DNA of 16,191 nt from Bacteroidales bacterium UBA4814 (GCA_002402465.1 DHFW01000035.1:1-16191); one strand, 5' to 3'; shown: positions 7,126 to 14,574, counted from the first letter of the stretch. Numbers and translations: made by a program. Notes: generated from the sequence alone by a model not told the origin.

Positions 7126-8379
7126 ATGAAGAAATTTTTCATATTTTCCGTCTTCCTTTCCCTCTCTCTCCTGGGGCAGGCCGCCTATATTCTCGTTCCG
7201 ATGGACAATACCCAGCGAAACCATTTGAAAGCCTATGGTATTGCTTATTATGTGCTGACAAAGGATGTTGAAGTAAGCTGGCTGCTCAATTACCGCGGTG
7301 GCAGTTTTATGTTTCCGCACCATGCCCTTTTTGAAGAGGAGTGCCTGGTTCGTGGGGTAAGCATACAGGTAATTGCCGATGTGCAGGCCAATGCCATTCT
7401 GCAGGAAATTGCCAATCCGGAAGTGAACATGGAAGAAATCAAACTGCACAAGGTGCCGCGCATTGCCGTTTACACCCCGCCAAACAGCCTCCCCTGGGAC
7501 GATGCCGTGACCCTGGCCCTGACCTATGCCGAAATTCCCTACGATCCCATTTATGATGAACAAGTGCTCTCGGGTATTTTACCCATGTACGACTGGCTGC
7601 ACCTGCATCACGAAGACTTTACCGGGCAGTATGGTAAATTCTGGTTTGCCTACCGCAATGCGCCCTGGTACCAGGAAGATGTTCGCCTGGCTGAGGCTAC
7701 TGCCCGTAAGCTTGGTTATCAGAAAGTGTCGGAACTGAAACTGGATGTAGCCTTGAAGATTCGCGACTTTGTTGCCGGTGGCGGCTATATGTTTGCCATG
7801 TGCTCGGCACCCGAAAGCATCGATATTGCCCTGGCCGCCGAAGGCGTGGATATCGTGCATGAAGTGTTCGATGGCGACCCTGTGGATCCGCAGGCACAGC
7901 AAAAGCTTGACTTTAGCCGTACCTTTGCCTTTCAAAACTTCGAAATCGTAACCAGTCCGAATATTTACGAGAAGTCAAATATTGATGTGCCCAAAACCGG
8001 ACGCGACGAAAGAACCGACTTTTTTACCCTGTTCGAATTTTCGGCCAAATGGGATCCGGTTCCCACCATGCTTACCCAAAACCATGCAACCATTTTGAAA
8101 GGGTTTATGGGTCAGACTACGGCTTTCAGAAGCGAATTGATTAAACCTTCGGTCACCATTCTGGGCGAGACCCGGGCCAAGGAAGAAGCCCGGTATATTC
8201 ACGGGGCTTTTGGCAAGGGAACTTTTACTTTTCTTGGGGGACACGACCCGGAAGACTATCGTCATTTTGTGGGCGATCCTCCCACCGATCTTAACCTGTT
8301 TACCAATTCACCGGGCTACAGGCTTATCCTGAATAATGTGCTGTTTCCTGCTGCCCGAAAGCAAAAGCAGAAAACCTGA
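7126..8379 (+). CDS. Secreted class I amidotransferase-like protein (often annotated asparagine synthetase B)
   Basis: This 417-residue protein begins with a signal peptide (MKKFFIFSVFLSLSLLGQAA, cleavage near residues 19-20), so it acts in the periplasm or outside the cell. It belongs to a family common in Bacteroidota and often labelled asparagine synthetase B, a name I doubt: it has neither the N-terminal catalytic cysteine of class II amidotransferases nor a synthetase domain, and it is exported. The visible architecture is class I amidotransferase-like. GGGYMFAMCSAPE at 218-230 places C226 at the nucleophile elbow, and FGKGTFTFLGGHDPEDY near the C-terminus supplies a conserved histidine. 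A histidine-rich stretch, WLHLHHEDFTGQYGKF at about 157-172, may bind metal. The ligand is unknown. It stands alone after the dnaB terminator and is convergent with folA. Confidence 0.75.
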   Translation: MKKFFIFSVFLSLSLLGQAAYILVPMDNTQRNHLKAYGIAYYVLTKDVEVSWLLNYRGGSFMFPHHALFEEECLVRGVSIQVIADVQANAILQEIANPEVNMEEIKLHKVPRIAVYTPPNSLPWDDAVTLALTYAEIPYDPIYDEQVLSGILPMYDWLHLHHEDFTGQYGKFWFAYRNAPWYQEDVRLAEATARKLGYQKVSELKLDVALKIRDFVAGGGYMFAMCSAPESIDIALAAEGVDIVHEVFDGDPVDPQAQQKLDFSRTFAFQNFEIVTSPNIYEKSNIDVPKTGRDERTDFFTLFEFSAKWDPVPTMLTQNHATILKGFMGQTTAFRSELIKPSVTILGETRAKEEARYIHGAFGKGTFTFLGGHDPEDYRHFVGDPPTDLNLFTNSPGYRLILNNVLFPAARKQKQKT

Positions 8380-8394
8380 TTTTACCCAGAAACG

Positions 8395-8886
8395 CTATTT
8401 GCGCTTGTAAGTCAGGTAGCTGAAATCGTAAGGGTTCTTCTCATCTGCCTTATAATCGTTTCGCTCCACAAGCGTCCATTTATCGGGGTCTACTTCCGGG
8501 AAAAAAGCATCGCCTTCGAACGAAGCGAACACCCGGGTAAGAACAAGCTTATGAGTCTGATGTAAATTTATGGTTTGCTGATAGATTTCGGCACCACCCA
8601 CCACAAAAACTTCCTCGCTTTTTTTGAGCATTTTAAAGGCCTCTTCCAGCGAATGGGCAATGTCGCAGCCCAGGGCATCGTAGTCCTCTTTTCGTGTCAC
8701 TACAATCGTTCGCCTGCCTGGCAATGGCTTGCCGATCGACTCAAAAGTTTTACGGCCCATGATTATGGTGTGACCCATGGTCAGCGATTTAAAGTGCTTC
8801 AGATCGGCAGGCAGGTGCCACAGCAGCTTGTTGTCGGCTCCTATTACGTGGTTATTGGCCACGGCGGCAATTATGGTGATTTTCAT
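8395..8886 (-). CDS. folA: Dihydrofolate reductase
   Basis: This enzyme reduces dihydrofolate to tetrahydrofolate with NADPH, restoring the cofactor consumed by thymidylate synthase. At 163 residues it is close to the E. coli enzyme (159). The N-terminus (IIAAVANNHVIGADN) and W23-H-L-P-A-D28-L-K contain the substrate-binding loop and the catalytic acid D28. MGRKTFESIGKPLPGR is the cofactor-binding segment and FVVGGAEIYQ the second glycine motif. The full set of hallmark motifs makes this a secure call. The gene is transcribed toward the amidotransferase-like gene, with 15 bases between stops, and has its own strong promoter. It is not beside thyA as in many bacteria; thyA lies 2.9 kb away on the same strand. 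Confidence 0.97.
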   Translation of the reverse strand: MKITIIAAVANNHVIGADNKLLWHLPADLKHFKSLTMGHTIIMGRKTFESIGKPLPGRRTIVVTRKEDYDALGCDIAHSLEEAFKMLKKSEEVFVVGGAEIYQQTINLHQTHKLVLTRVFASFEGDAFFPEVDPDKWTLVERNDYKADEKNPYDFSYLTYKRK

Positions 8887-8942
8887 GGCATATTATTTTA
8901 ACAGTTGAAAATCAATTATTTATGTTTAATTTTCATAGTCTT

Positions 8943-8974
8943 CAAAGGTAATGGTTTTTTGTGCCCGGGTCAAG
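8943..8974 (-). promoter_or_regulatory. Promoter of folA
   Basis: On the minus strand CTTG (8974-8971), 20 bases, then TACCTTTG (8950-8943) gives a perfect -7 box TAnnTTTG and a -33 box with the TTG core. The predicted start lies about 50 bases before the folA ATG. The -7 box and spacer length are identical to those of thyA. Confidence 0.62.
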
Positions 8975-9041
8975 TTTTGATTTTTGAAAGGGAAAATTGC
9001 CGCCTTTTCACGATATTTGGGCTTTAATTTAAGCCATTGTC

Positions 9042-9791
9042 ATGGGAAATAACTTCTTTGAGAAAAACTATACTGTTCATTATTACGAAACCGGCAAAGG
9101 CCTGCAACTCCGCATTTCCAACCTGATGAATTATTTTGAAGAGGTGGCACTGATGCAAAGTGAAGAGCGCAAGGTGGGCCTCGACTATTATAGGGAGCAT
9201 GGTGTTATCTGGATGCTCTATAAATGGGATATTACCATCCACAAGCCCCCTGTGTTTGGGCAGCGCATTCGTATCCGCACCCTTCCGGTTTCCATTGCAG
9301 GGTTTATGGGATTTCGGCAATTCTGGGTGTATGCCGAAAATGGCGAAATACTGGTTTCAGCCCAATCGGCCTGGATCTTTGTGAACACCCAAAGCAAAAG
9401 ACCATTGCGTGTTACTGAAGATATGAAGCGTGCCTACGGGCACTCAGGTCAGCCCGAGTCGAAGCTTGAAATGGCAGAAGTCCCTGCTTTGCAAAAGGTT
9501 GAATTTACAAAAGAGTTCAACGTAAGACAAGCCGATATCGACCTTAACGAGCATGTGAACAACGTACGCTATGTCGATTGGGCCCTGGAGGCTCTGCCAC
9601 CAGACTTACTTAGAAAACACCAGCTTGAGAACATTAAGATTGTGTTTAAAAAAGAAACCACCTACGGGCAACGAATCAGCTCGCAGGTGGAAATTTTTCA
9701 CGAAGGCAATTCAACCCGATGCGTGCACCGGATTTTGGATGATCAGCAAAGGGAGGTCTGTGCACTGCTTACGACCTGGCTGCCCGTTTAG
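9042..9791 (+). CDS. Acyl-ACP thioesterase (acyl-[acyl-carrier-protein] hydrolase)
   Basis: This cytoplasmic enzyme would release fatty acids from acyl carrier protein, ending or trimming fatty-acid synthesis. The 249-residue sequence shows two tandem hotdog halves as in plant FatA/FatB and bacterial homologues. The N-terminal half contains LMNYFEEVALMQSEERKVG and the aromatic stretch GVIWMLYKWDI. The C-terminal half has ADIDLNEHVNNVRYVDW, where D167, N169 and H171 reproduce the D-x-N-x-H catalytic pattern, and FKKETTYGQ, where E205 matches the second catalytic glutamate and T206 replaces the plant cysteine. Chain-length preference cannot be read. The gene is divergent from folA, and its last 23 bases overlap the 3' end of the GPP34 gene on the other strand. 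Confidence 0.9.
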   Translation: MGNNFFEKNYTVHYYETGKGLQLRISNLMNYFEEVALMQSEERKVGLDYYREHGVIWMLYKWDITIHKPPVFGQRIRIRTLPVSIAGFMGFRQFWVYAENGEILVSAQSAWIFVNTQSKRPLRVTEDMKRAYGHSGQPESKLEMAEVPALQKVEFTKEFNVRQADIDLNEHVNNVRYVDWALEALPPDLLRKHQLENIKIVFKKETTYGQRISSQVEIFHEGNSTRCVHRILDDQQREVCALLTTWLPV

Positions 9792-10419
9792 CCCTCAAGG
9801 CCTCTTGAAGTTTCTTAAAAATCAAGGCATAGGCCTCCGGATTTTCTTCCGGGGGGAGTTTGCTCAATTCCTTATAGCGCTCCTGGGCTCTTCTCTTGTT
9901 TTCGCTGCTGGGAAACAGGTGTTTTATTTGTTCAGAAATCCCAAATAAAATGATAAGCAAGTGGGTGTCGAGCTCAGGTGGCCGACCGTATATGAGCACC
10001 CGCTCAAACTTCAGTAAATCAGGCTTCATTTGGTCGGGCTTGCTGATCCGGAAACGATAACCAAGTTTCAAACCCATAAAGGTAACCTCCCTTACCTGAA
10101 TCAGTTTTGTGGCTTTCATCCATTCCACCTGCCGGGCAAATAAACGAGTTGTTTGGAAAGGAGTGCGGCCCAGTACCCATGCTGTTTTTTGTCCATCCCT
10201 GGGTATTAATATTCTGATCACTTCGTTGAGTACCGGATCGCCCGTATCCTGCTGCTGGAAATACCAGCGGCCATCCTCAATCTTCAATAGGCCTTTTCTG
10301 GCAAGTTCAAGGAGGGAAGCGTAAAAGAGCAGGGTGCTGAGGTTTTGCCGCTGCCGAATGGTTCCCTTTTCCTGGTTGATGCAGAAAAGAAACAATTTCT
10401 CTTTTAAACCCGTTTCCAT
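9769..10419 (-). CDS. GPP34/GOLPH3-family protein
   Basis: This 216-residue protein resembles the GPP34 family, which includes the eukaryotic Golgi phosphoprotein GOLPH3/Vps74, a peripheral membrane protein that binds phosphoinositide. Family features are LKEKLFLFCINQEKG at the N-terminus, LLFYASLLELARKGLLKIEDGRW, GDPVLNEVIRI at about 60-70, and a helical, lysine/arginine-rich C-terminus. It has no signal peptide or membrane segment, so it is soluble or peripheral. The role of bacterial members is unknown, and I could not verify the lipid-binding residues. It is the third gene of a tight operon (4 bases after the ribbon-helix-helix gene). Its 3' end overlaps the thioesterase gene by 23 bases tail to tail, so antisense interference between the two transcripts is possible. 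Confidence 0.78.
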   Translation of the reverse strand: METGLKEKLFLFCINQEKGTIRQRQNLSTLLFYASLLELARKGLLKIEDGRWYFQQQDTGDPVLNEVIRILIPRDGQKTAWVLGRTPFQTTRLFARQVEWMKATKLIQVREVTFMGLKLGYRFRISKPDQMKPDLLKFERVLIYGRPPELDTHLLIILFGISEQIKHLFPSSENKRRAQERYKELSKLPPEENPEAYALIFKKLQEALRAKRAARS

Positions 10420-10423
10420 GGTA

Positions 10424-10615
10424 TTATTTTTTTTCGCCTGGATTGGCGGATGCCGGGCCTTTGGGTGGCTTATAGCGACCGGCTTCTTTTAGAGCCCGGT
10501 GTATAAGCCACTCCAGTTGGCCATTGACACTCCGGAAATCGTCAGCAGCCCATTTTTCTAACGCCTCCATCATTTCTGGCTGCAAGCGCAGGACAAATGG
10601 TTTTTTCTTATTCAT
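10424..10615 (-). CDS. Small ribbon-helix-helix (Arc-like) protein
   Basis: This 63-residue protein has a short basic N-terminus, a beta strand (PFVLRLQ), helix A (PEMMEALEKWAADDF) and helix B starting at RSVNGQLEWLIHRALKEAG. That is the ribbon-helix-helix fold of Arc-type DNA-binding proteins, which act as dimers of strand pairs. The C-terminal 15 residues are proline, glycine and lysine rich and probably disordered. It sits 7 bases after the SPFH gene and 4 bases before the GPP34 gene, so the three are almost certainly one transcript. Small Arc-like proteins are found next to this SPFH subfamily in many bacteria. It may autoregulate the operon, but no operator was identified. Confidence 0.85.
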   Translation of the reverse strand: MNKKKPFVLRLQPEMMEALEKWAADDFRSVNGQLEWLIHRALKEAGRYKPPKGPASANPGEKK

Positions 10616-10622
10616 AGACGGT

Positions 10623-11477
10623 TTATTGGTGTAAGGTGCCGGTGTTGATTACCGGGCTGGCATCCTTATCGGAACAAAGTACCACCATAAGGTTGCTAAC
10701 CATGGCAGCTTTCTTTTCTTCATCCAAAACAATAATGTCTTTTTGCGACAATTGCTCCAGGGCCATTTCTACCATGCTCACAGCACCTTCTACAATTTTT
10801 TGGCGAGCCGCAACAATGGCTGTGGCTTGCTGGCGGCGAAGCATGGCACCTGCAATTTCTGATGCATAAGCCAGGTAGGCAATGCGTGCTTCAATCACAT
10901 GGATGCCTGCAATGGCCAGGCGCTCAACCAACTCCTTTTCCAGTTCGCTGTTTACTTCTTCTCCTCCAGCCCGAAGACTGATCTCTGCCTCCAGGTCATC
11001 AAAGTTGTCGTAAGGGTATGCACCTGCAAGCTTGCGAATGGCGGCCTCGCTCTGCACATCTACAAAACGGATGTAATCATCCACCTCAAAGGCTGCTTTA
11101 AAGGTGTTTTCCACCTTCCAAACCAGCACAATGCCAATCATGATAGGGTTTCCCAGCTTGTCGTTTACCTTAATGGGATCGCTGTTCAGGTTGCGGGCCC
11201 GCAGTGAGATTTTTTTTCGGGTGAAGAAAGGGTTGATCCAGTAAAAACCGTAATGCTTTATGGTGCCCGAATAGTTTCCAAACAGCACCAGCACAACCGA
11301 TTCGTTGGGGTTTACAATCTGTAATCCAATCCAGCAAAGCGCATCAAGGAGCAGGAGAAATAACCACCAGGGGTTATGGAGGGTAATGGCCAGGGCAACC
11401 GGGCCAACAAGTAGTGCAAGGGCAAAAAACAAGCCCAGGTAACCCAGATAGGGCGACAAGCGTTTTTCTTTTTCCAT
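10623..11477 (-). CDS. SPFH (band 7) domain membrane protein
   Basis: SPFH proteins are membrane scaffolds that assemble into large oligomeric rings. This one has two hydrophobic segments at about residues 10-32 and 36-53, then the SPFH domain from NPNESVVLVLFGNYSGT through the conserved RARNLNSDPIKVND and YIRFVDVQSEAAIRKLAG segments. A helical part containing AYASEIAGAMLRRQQATAIV and ARQKIVEGAVSMVEMAL follows, and the tail ends VINTGTLHQ, a hallmark of the SPFH subfamily that travels with Arc-like proteins. I use the ATG at 11477 (284 residues). An upstream in-frame ATG at 11516 would add 13 residues unlike the family and would lie ahead of the likely transcription start. It is first gene of the operon with the ribbon-helix-helix and GPP34 genes. 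Confidence 0.9.
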   Translation of the reverse strand: MEKEKRLSPYLGYLGLFFALALLVGPVALAITLHNPWWLFLLLLDALCWIGLQIVNPNESVVLVLFGNYSGTIKHYGFYWINPFFTRKKISLRARNLNSDPIKVNDKLGNPIMIGIVLVWKVENTFKAAFEVDDYIRFVDVQSEAAIRKLAGAYPYDNFDDLEAEISLRAGGEEVNSELEKELVERLAIAGIHVIEARIAYLAYASEIAGAMLRRQQATAIVAARQKIVEGAVSMVEMALEQLSQKDIIVLDEEKKAAMVSNLMVVLCSDKDASPVINTGTLHQ

Positions 11478-11502
11478 GGTGGATGATATTAAAATGATAT
11501 CA

Positions 11503-11534
11503 CAATGATAAAACATTTTTTTTAACCCCGCAAG
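11503..11534 (-). promoter_or_regulatory. Possible promoter of the SPFH operon
   Basis: On the minus strand CTTG (11534-11531), 20 bases, then TATCATTG (11510-11503) resembles the Bacteroidota promoter with one mismatch in each box. The predicted start falls about 20 bases before the ATG at 11477, which supports that start over the one at 11516. Confidence 0.4.
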
Positions 11535-11590
11535 GATTTTATAAAATATTTTTTCCTAACTGGTTTTTTCTGCAGCCGTAATCTTTTATT

Positions 11591-11630
11591 AATACACAAA
11601 AACCACGAAGGAGGCACAAAAGGCACAAAA
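11591..11630. repeat. Non-coding repeat remnant with tandem AGGCACAAA units
   Basis: The gap 11535-11772 after the SPFH promoter contains no gene. It holds ACCACGAAGG followed by two tandem AGGCACAAA units (11612-11620, 11621-11629). This has the style of dispersed ACCACGAAGG...GGCACAAAG intergenic repeats I have seen in many bacterial genomes. A second stretch at about 11711-11750 (ACACAAAACG ... CGTTGTG) may form an imperfect stem. No function is assigned. Confidence 0.35.
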
Positions 11631-11772
11631 GTGCTGTGTTCTATGCGTGGGAAAAGATTGATTTAAGAACAAGGATCAACGATTAACGATTTTAGAAGAA
11701 AACAATCAAAGACACAAAACGCTGCGCGCTTTGCGGGACGTTGTGCTCTTTACATGAAAAAGACTTTGTAAA

Positions 11773-12564
11773 TCAGATAGCGACGGGTGCTTTGATATGC
11801 GGGTGCGGATCGTAACCTTCGAGACGAAAGTCTTCAAATTTAAACGAAAAGATGTCTTTTACTTCGGGATTGAGGTGCATAACCGGAAGTGGCCGGGGTT
11901 CTCGACTGAGTTGCAGACGCGTCTGGTCGAGATGGTTTAAGTAAAGGTGAGCGTCACCGAAAGTATGCACGAAATCGCCTGGCTTTAAATCGCACACCTG
12001 GGCCACCATCATGGTAAGCAGGGCATAGGAGGCAATATTGAACGGCACCCCCAGGAAAATGTCGGCGCTGCGCTGGTATAGCTGGCAGGAAAGTTTGCCA
12101 TCGGCCACATAAAACTGAAACATTACATGGCAGGGTGGGAGGGCCATTTTTTCGATCTGCCCCACGTTCCAGGCACTCACCATAAGCCTTCGTGAATCTG
12201 GATTTTTTTTGATCTGCTCAATGAGCTGGGAAATTTGGTCGATGGTTCGGCCGTCGGCTTGCCAGCTGCGCCACTGGGCGCCATAAACCGGGCCAAGGTT
12301 GCCTTCGGCATCGGCCCATTCGTCCCAGATACTTACGCCATTATCTTTCAGGTATTTTATGTTGGTGTCACCTTTCAAAAACCAAAGCAGCTCATGGATA
12401 ATGCTGCGCAAGTGCAGTTTTTTGGTAGTGACCACGGGGAAGCTCTCGTTCAGATTGAAACGCATCTGGTAGCCAAATACGCTTAAAGTGCCCGTTCCGG
12501 TACGGTCGTCTTTTTTTGTGCCGTTTTCCAAAACATGATTCAATAACTGAAGATAAGGGCGCAT
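11773..12564 (-). CDS. thyA: Thymidylate synthase
   Basis: ThyA methylates dUMP to dTMP using methylene-tetrahydrofolate, producing dihydrofolate that FolA recycles. The 263-residue length matches the E. coli enzyme (264). Visible hallmarks are D20-R21-TGTGT (phosphate-binding arginine), the LLWFLKGDTN segment, IWDEWA, GPVYGAQWR, the SRR pair at 124-126, and the active-site loop ALPPCH with nucleophile C145. QRSADIFLGVPFNIASYALL and HTFGDAHLYLNHLDQ follow, and the tail KAPVAI is the classic closing C-terminus. All catalytic positions are present. It is transcribed alone from a near-ideal promoter. The nearest genes are the SPFH operon downstream and the repeat array upstream. Confidence 0.98.
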   Translation of the reverse strand: MRPYLQLLNHVLENGTKKDDRTGTGTLSVFGYQMRFNLNESFPVVTTKKLHLRSIIHELLWFLKGDTNIKYLKDNGVSIWDEWADAEGNLGPVYGAQWRSWQADGRTIDQISQLIEQIKKNPDSRRLMVSAWNVGQIEKMALPPCHVMFQFYVADGKLSCQLYQRSADIFLGVPFNIASYALLTMMVAQVCDLKPGDFVHTFGDAHLYLNHLDQTRLQLSREPRPLPVMHLNPEVKDIFSFKFEDFRLEGYDPHPHIKAPVAI

Positions 12565-12580
12565 AAATTTTCCTTTTATT

Positions 12581-12612
12581 CAAAGGTAGCTTTTTGCTTC
12601 AAAAAAATCAAA
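12581..12612 (-). promoter_or_regulatory. Promoter of thyA
   Basis: On the minus strand TTTG (12612-12609), exactly 20 bases, then TACCTTTG (12588-12581) is a full match to the Bacteroidota consensus. The transcription start would be about 10 bases before the ATG at 12564. The folA promoter has the same -7 box and spacer. Confidence 0.72.
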
Positions 12613-12694
12613 CGGTGTTTTCACGAAAAAAAGGAAAAATTCCCATAGAAAAAAGCAATGGAAATGGCTAGGGATAACTATGATTTTAAGTTTA

Positions 12695-12788
12695 CATTAA
12701 AATGTTATTAACACGTAATTTAAGCGTAGTTTAAACGAAAAAATACGTTTAAACTACGTGTTAACTACGTTTTAACTACGTTTGAACC
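12695..12788. repeat. 94-bp inverted array of 11-bp repeats (consensus ACGTKTWAACT)
   Basis: The right arm has four head-to-tail 11-mers: ACGTTTAAACT (12745), ACGTGTTAACT (12756), ACGTTTTAACT (12767) and ACGTTTGAACC (12778). After a 6-base spacer (12739-12744, AAAAAT), the left arm carries the same unit on the opposite strand: TCGTTTAAACT (12738-12728), ACGCTTAAATT, ACGTGTTAATA and a weaker ACATTTTAATG ending at 12695. The innermost 13 bases of each arm (12725-12737, 12746-12758) are perfect inverted copies. The array lies in the 465-base gap between thyA and the nucleoside transporter, about 80 bases upstream of the thyA promoter. The rest of the gap shows no convincing gene. Confidence 0.85.
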
Positions 12789-12947
12789 TGGAATTTGAAA
12801 CGAAACTGAAAGGATGCAGGACATCATCTGCCTTTTGCAGGGATTTGCAGGAGCAGGTAGAATCTGTGGAGGTTTTCTTGCTGCCTTATCCTCGAGAAAC
12901 CGTGGAGTGGGTTTTATCTATTTTTGAAAAATACAGGGTATGGGTGA

Positions 12948-12980
12948 ATAAAAGGCCGCCTCATTTTTTTGAGACGGCCT
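12948..12980 (-). terminator. Terminator of the nucleoside transporter gene
   Basis: Plus-strand AGGCCGCCTCA (12953-12963) and TGAGACGGCCT (12970-12980) form an 11-bp stem with a 6-base loop. The single mismatch (C opposite A on the plus strand) becomes a G-U pair on the minus strand, and a U-rich stretch (TTTATT) follows there. Both points say it serves minus-strand transcription, ending the transporter message. Confidence 0.75.
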
Positions 12981-13029
12981 CAAAAGGCAGAATTTTTAAT
13001 TGACCTCCTGTAATAAGGGCTTTTATTCC

Positions 13030-14547
13030 TTATCCTAATACAACGCCTACCATGGTGGCGCTCATGAGGGCAGCCAAGGTGCCACCCAGCAGGGCTCGCA
13101 TGCCGTAGCGCGAAAGCAGCACCCGCTGGTTGGGGGCCAGTGAGCCGATGCCGCCAATTTGTATGCCAATACTGGCAAAGTTGGCAAACCCGCACAAAAG
13201 GTAGGTTGACATAATGATGGATTTGGGATCAGCAAAAGCCCCGGCGGTTTTTAGTTCAGCTAAACTCACGTAACCGATAAACTCGGTCATGATCACCTTC
13301 TCTCCAAGCAGGCGCCCGGCAAGGGTAATGTCGGGCAGGCTGATCCCGATCAGCCACATTAGAGGTGAAAAAGCATAACCAAGAATAAATTGTAATGAAA
13401 GCCTGGTGTATTGTCCATCGGTCAGGCTGGCAACGGAAGCATTCAGGTTAGTCCAGTCGCCGATTTTTCCGGCAATAAAGTTGAACATGGCTATGAAAGC
13501 AATGAATACCAGCAGCATGGCGGCCACGTTGGCAGCCAGTTTGAGGCCTTCGGTGGTGCCATTTGAAATAGAGTCGAGTATATTGCTGCCAATTTTCTCC
13601 TTACTGATTTCCATGGTCTTGTTGATGGGCTCGGTTTGAGGTACCAGTATTTTCGAAATGACCACTGCGCCGGGTGCCGCCATGATAGAGGCGGCCAGCA
13701 GGTGCTTGGCAAAAATCAGCCTTTGCACCGGGTCGTCGCCCCCTAAAAAACTGATATAGGCCGCCAAAACTCCACCAGCCATGGTGGCCATACCTCCGGT
13801 CATTACCAGCAAAATTTCCGATTTATTCATTTTTTCGAGGTAGGCCTTGATCATTAGCGGCGATTCAGTCTGACCAAGAAATATATTACCGGCCACCGAA
13901 AGGCTTTCTGCACCTGAAAGTTGCAAGGCCTTAGTCATAAGCCAGGCGAGGGCGTAAACGATTTTCTGGATAATTCCCAGGTAAAACAACAAACTAGTCA
14001 GGGCCGAGAAGAAAATAATTGTGGGCAACACCTGGAAAGCGAAAATGAAGCCATAGGTGGAGGTGTCTAGAAATCCGGCAAAAAGGAATTCTGTTCCTGC
14101 CCTGGTAAAGTCAAGGATCTTAACGAACATTTGGCCTACAAATTCGAAGAAAAACTGCACCGGCGGCACCTGCAAAATGCTGAATGCCAGCAGGGCCTGG
14201 ATGGCCAGGCCTATGCCCACCACTTTCCAATTGACCGCCCGTCGATTGGTGCTGAATATCCATGCAATGAAAATCAGCGAAACCATGCCAATCAATCCCC
14301 TGAAAAGATTGTATAAGGTGAAGCCTTGTTCGTAAATGGCATCTGGGTCTTCAATATTAGCCAGGATGTCTGCATGCTCGGTTTCGGCCAGAGAGTCTGG
14401 GGCGCTATCATCGGATAGTTCTGTCTGCCCTATTTCCAGGGCTTGCTCTACATGCTGCTGGGGTGCGGTTTGGGCCTGGGCCGCATTAAGGCTAAAAAAC
14501 ATCAAGAACAGAGGCAAAGCCAGCAAAAAACTCAGGGAATTCTTCAT
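13030..14547 (-). CDS. Concentrative nucleoside transporter (NupC/CNT family)
   Basis: CNT proteins import nucleosides with sodium or protons. The chosen 505-residue start (ATG at 14547) gives a signal peptide at 1-26 (cleavage after AAQAQ), an acidic, probably periplasmic linker at 27-75, then many membrane segments. CNT hallmarks are GNIFLGQTESPLMIKAYL (from 220; GQTE at 225-228), MTGGMATMAGGVLAAY at 249-264, the LGYAFSPLMWLIGI segment and CGFANFASIGIQIGGIGSLAPNQR near the end. The frame stays open another 40 codons upstream to 14667, but those would run through a terminator and do not resemble the family, so I reject that start. The cleavable signal plus long linker is longer than E. coli NupC (400 residues). 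It would supply nucleosides to salvage, functionally related to thyA. Confidence 0.92.
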   Translation of the reverse strand: MKNSLSFLLALPLFLMFFSLNAAQAQTAPQQHVEQALEIGQTELSDDSAPDSLAETEHADILANIEDPDAIYEQGFTLYNLFRGLIGMVSLIFIAWIFSTNRRAVNWKVVGIGLAIQALLAFSILQVPPVQFFFEFVGQMFVKILDFTRAGTEFLFAGFLDTSTYGFIFAFQVLPTIIFFSALTSLLFYLGIIQKIVYALAWLMTKALQLSGAESLSVAGNIFLGQTESPLMIKAYLEKMNKSEILLVMTGGMATMAGGVLAAYISFLGGDDPVQRLIFAKHLLAASIMAAPGAVVISKILVPQTEPINKTMEISKEKIGSNILDSISNGTTEGLKLAANVAAMLLVFIAFIAMFNFIAGKIGDWTNLNASVASLTDGQYTRLSLQFILGYAFSPLMWLIGISLPDITLAGRLLGEKVIMTEFIGYVSLAELKTAGAFADPKSIIMSTYLLCGFANFASIGIQIGGIGSLAPNQRVLLSRYGMRALLGGTLAALMSATMVGVVLG

Positions 14548-14574
14548 GCTAGGTATGTTTTGAATAGATAGGTT

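Noticed and set aside
8374..8417. ACCTGA/TCAGGT inverted pair as a bidirectional terminator between the amidotransferase-like gene and folA
   Set aside because: Only six base pairs with a 32-base loop that extends into folA, and no T-run on either strand.
12782..13003. 73-codon plus-strand frame with a TTG start between thyA and the transporter
   Set aside because: It begins inside the 11-bp repeat array and reads through the terminator hairpin at 12953-12980; no family recognised.
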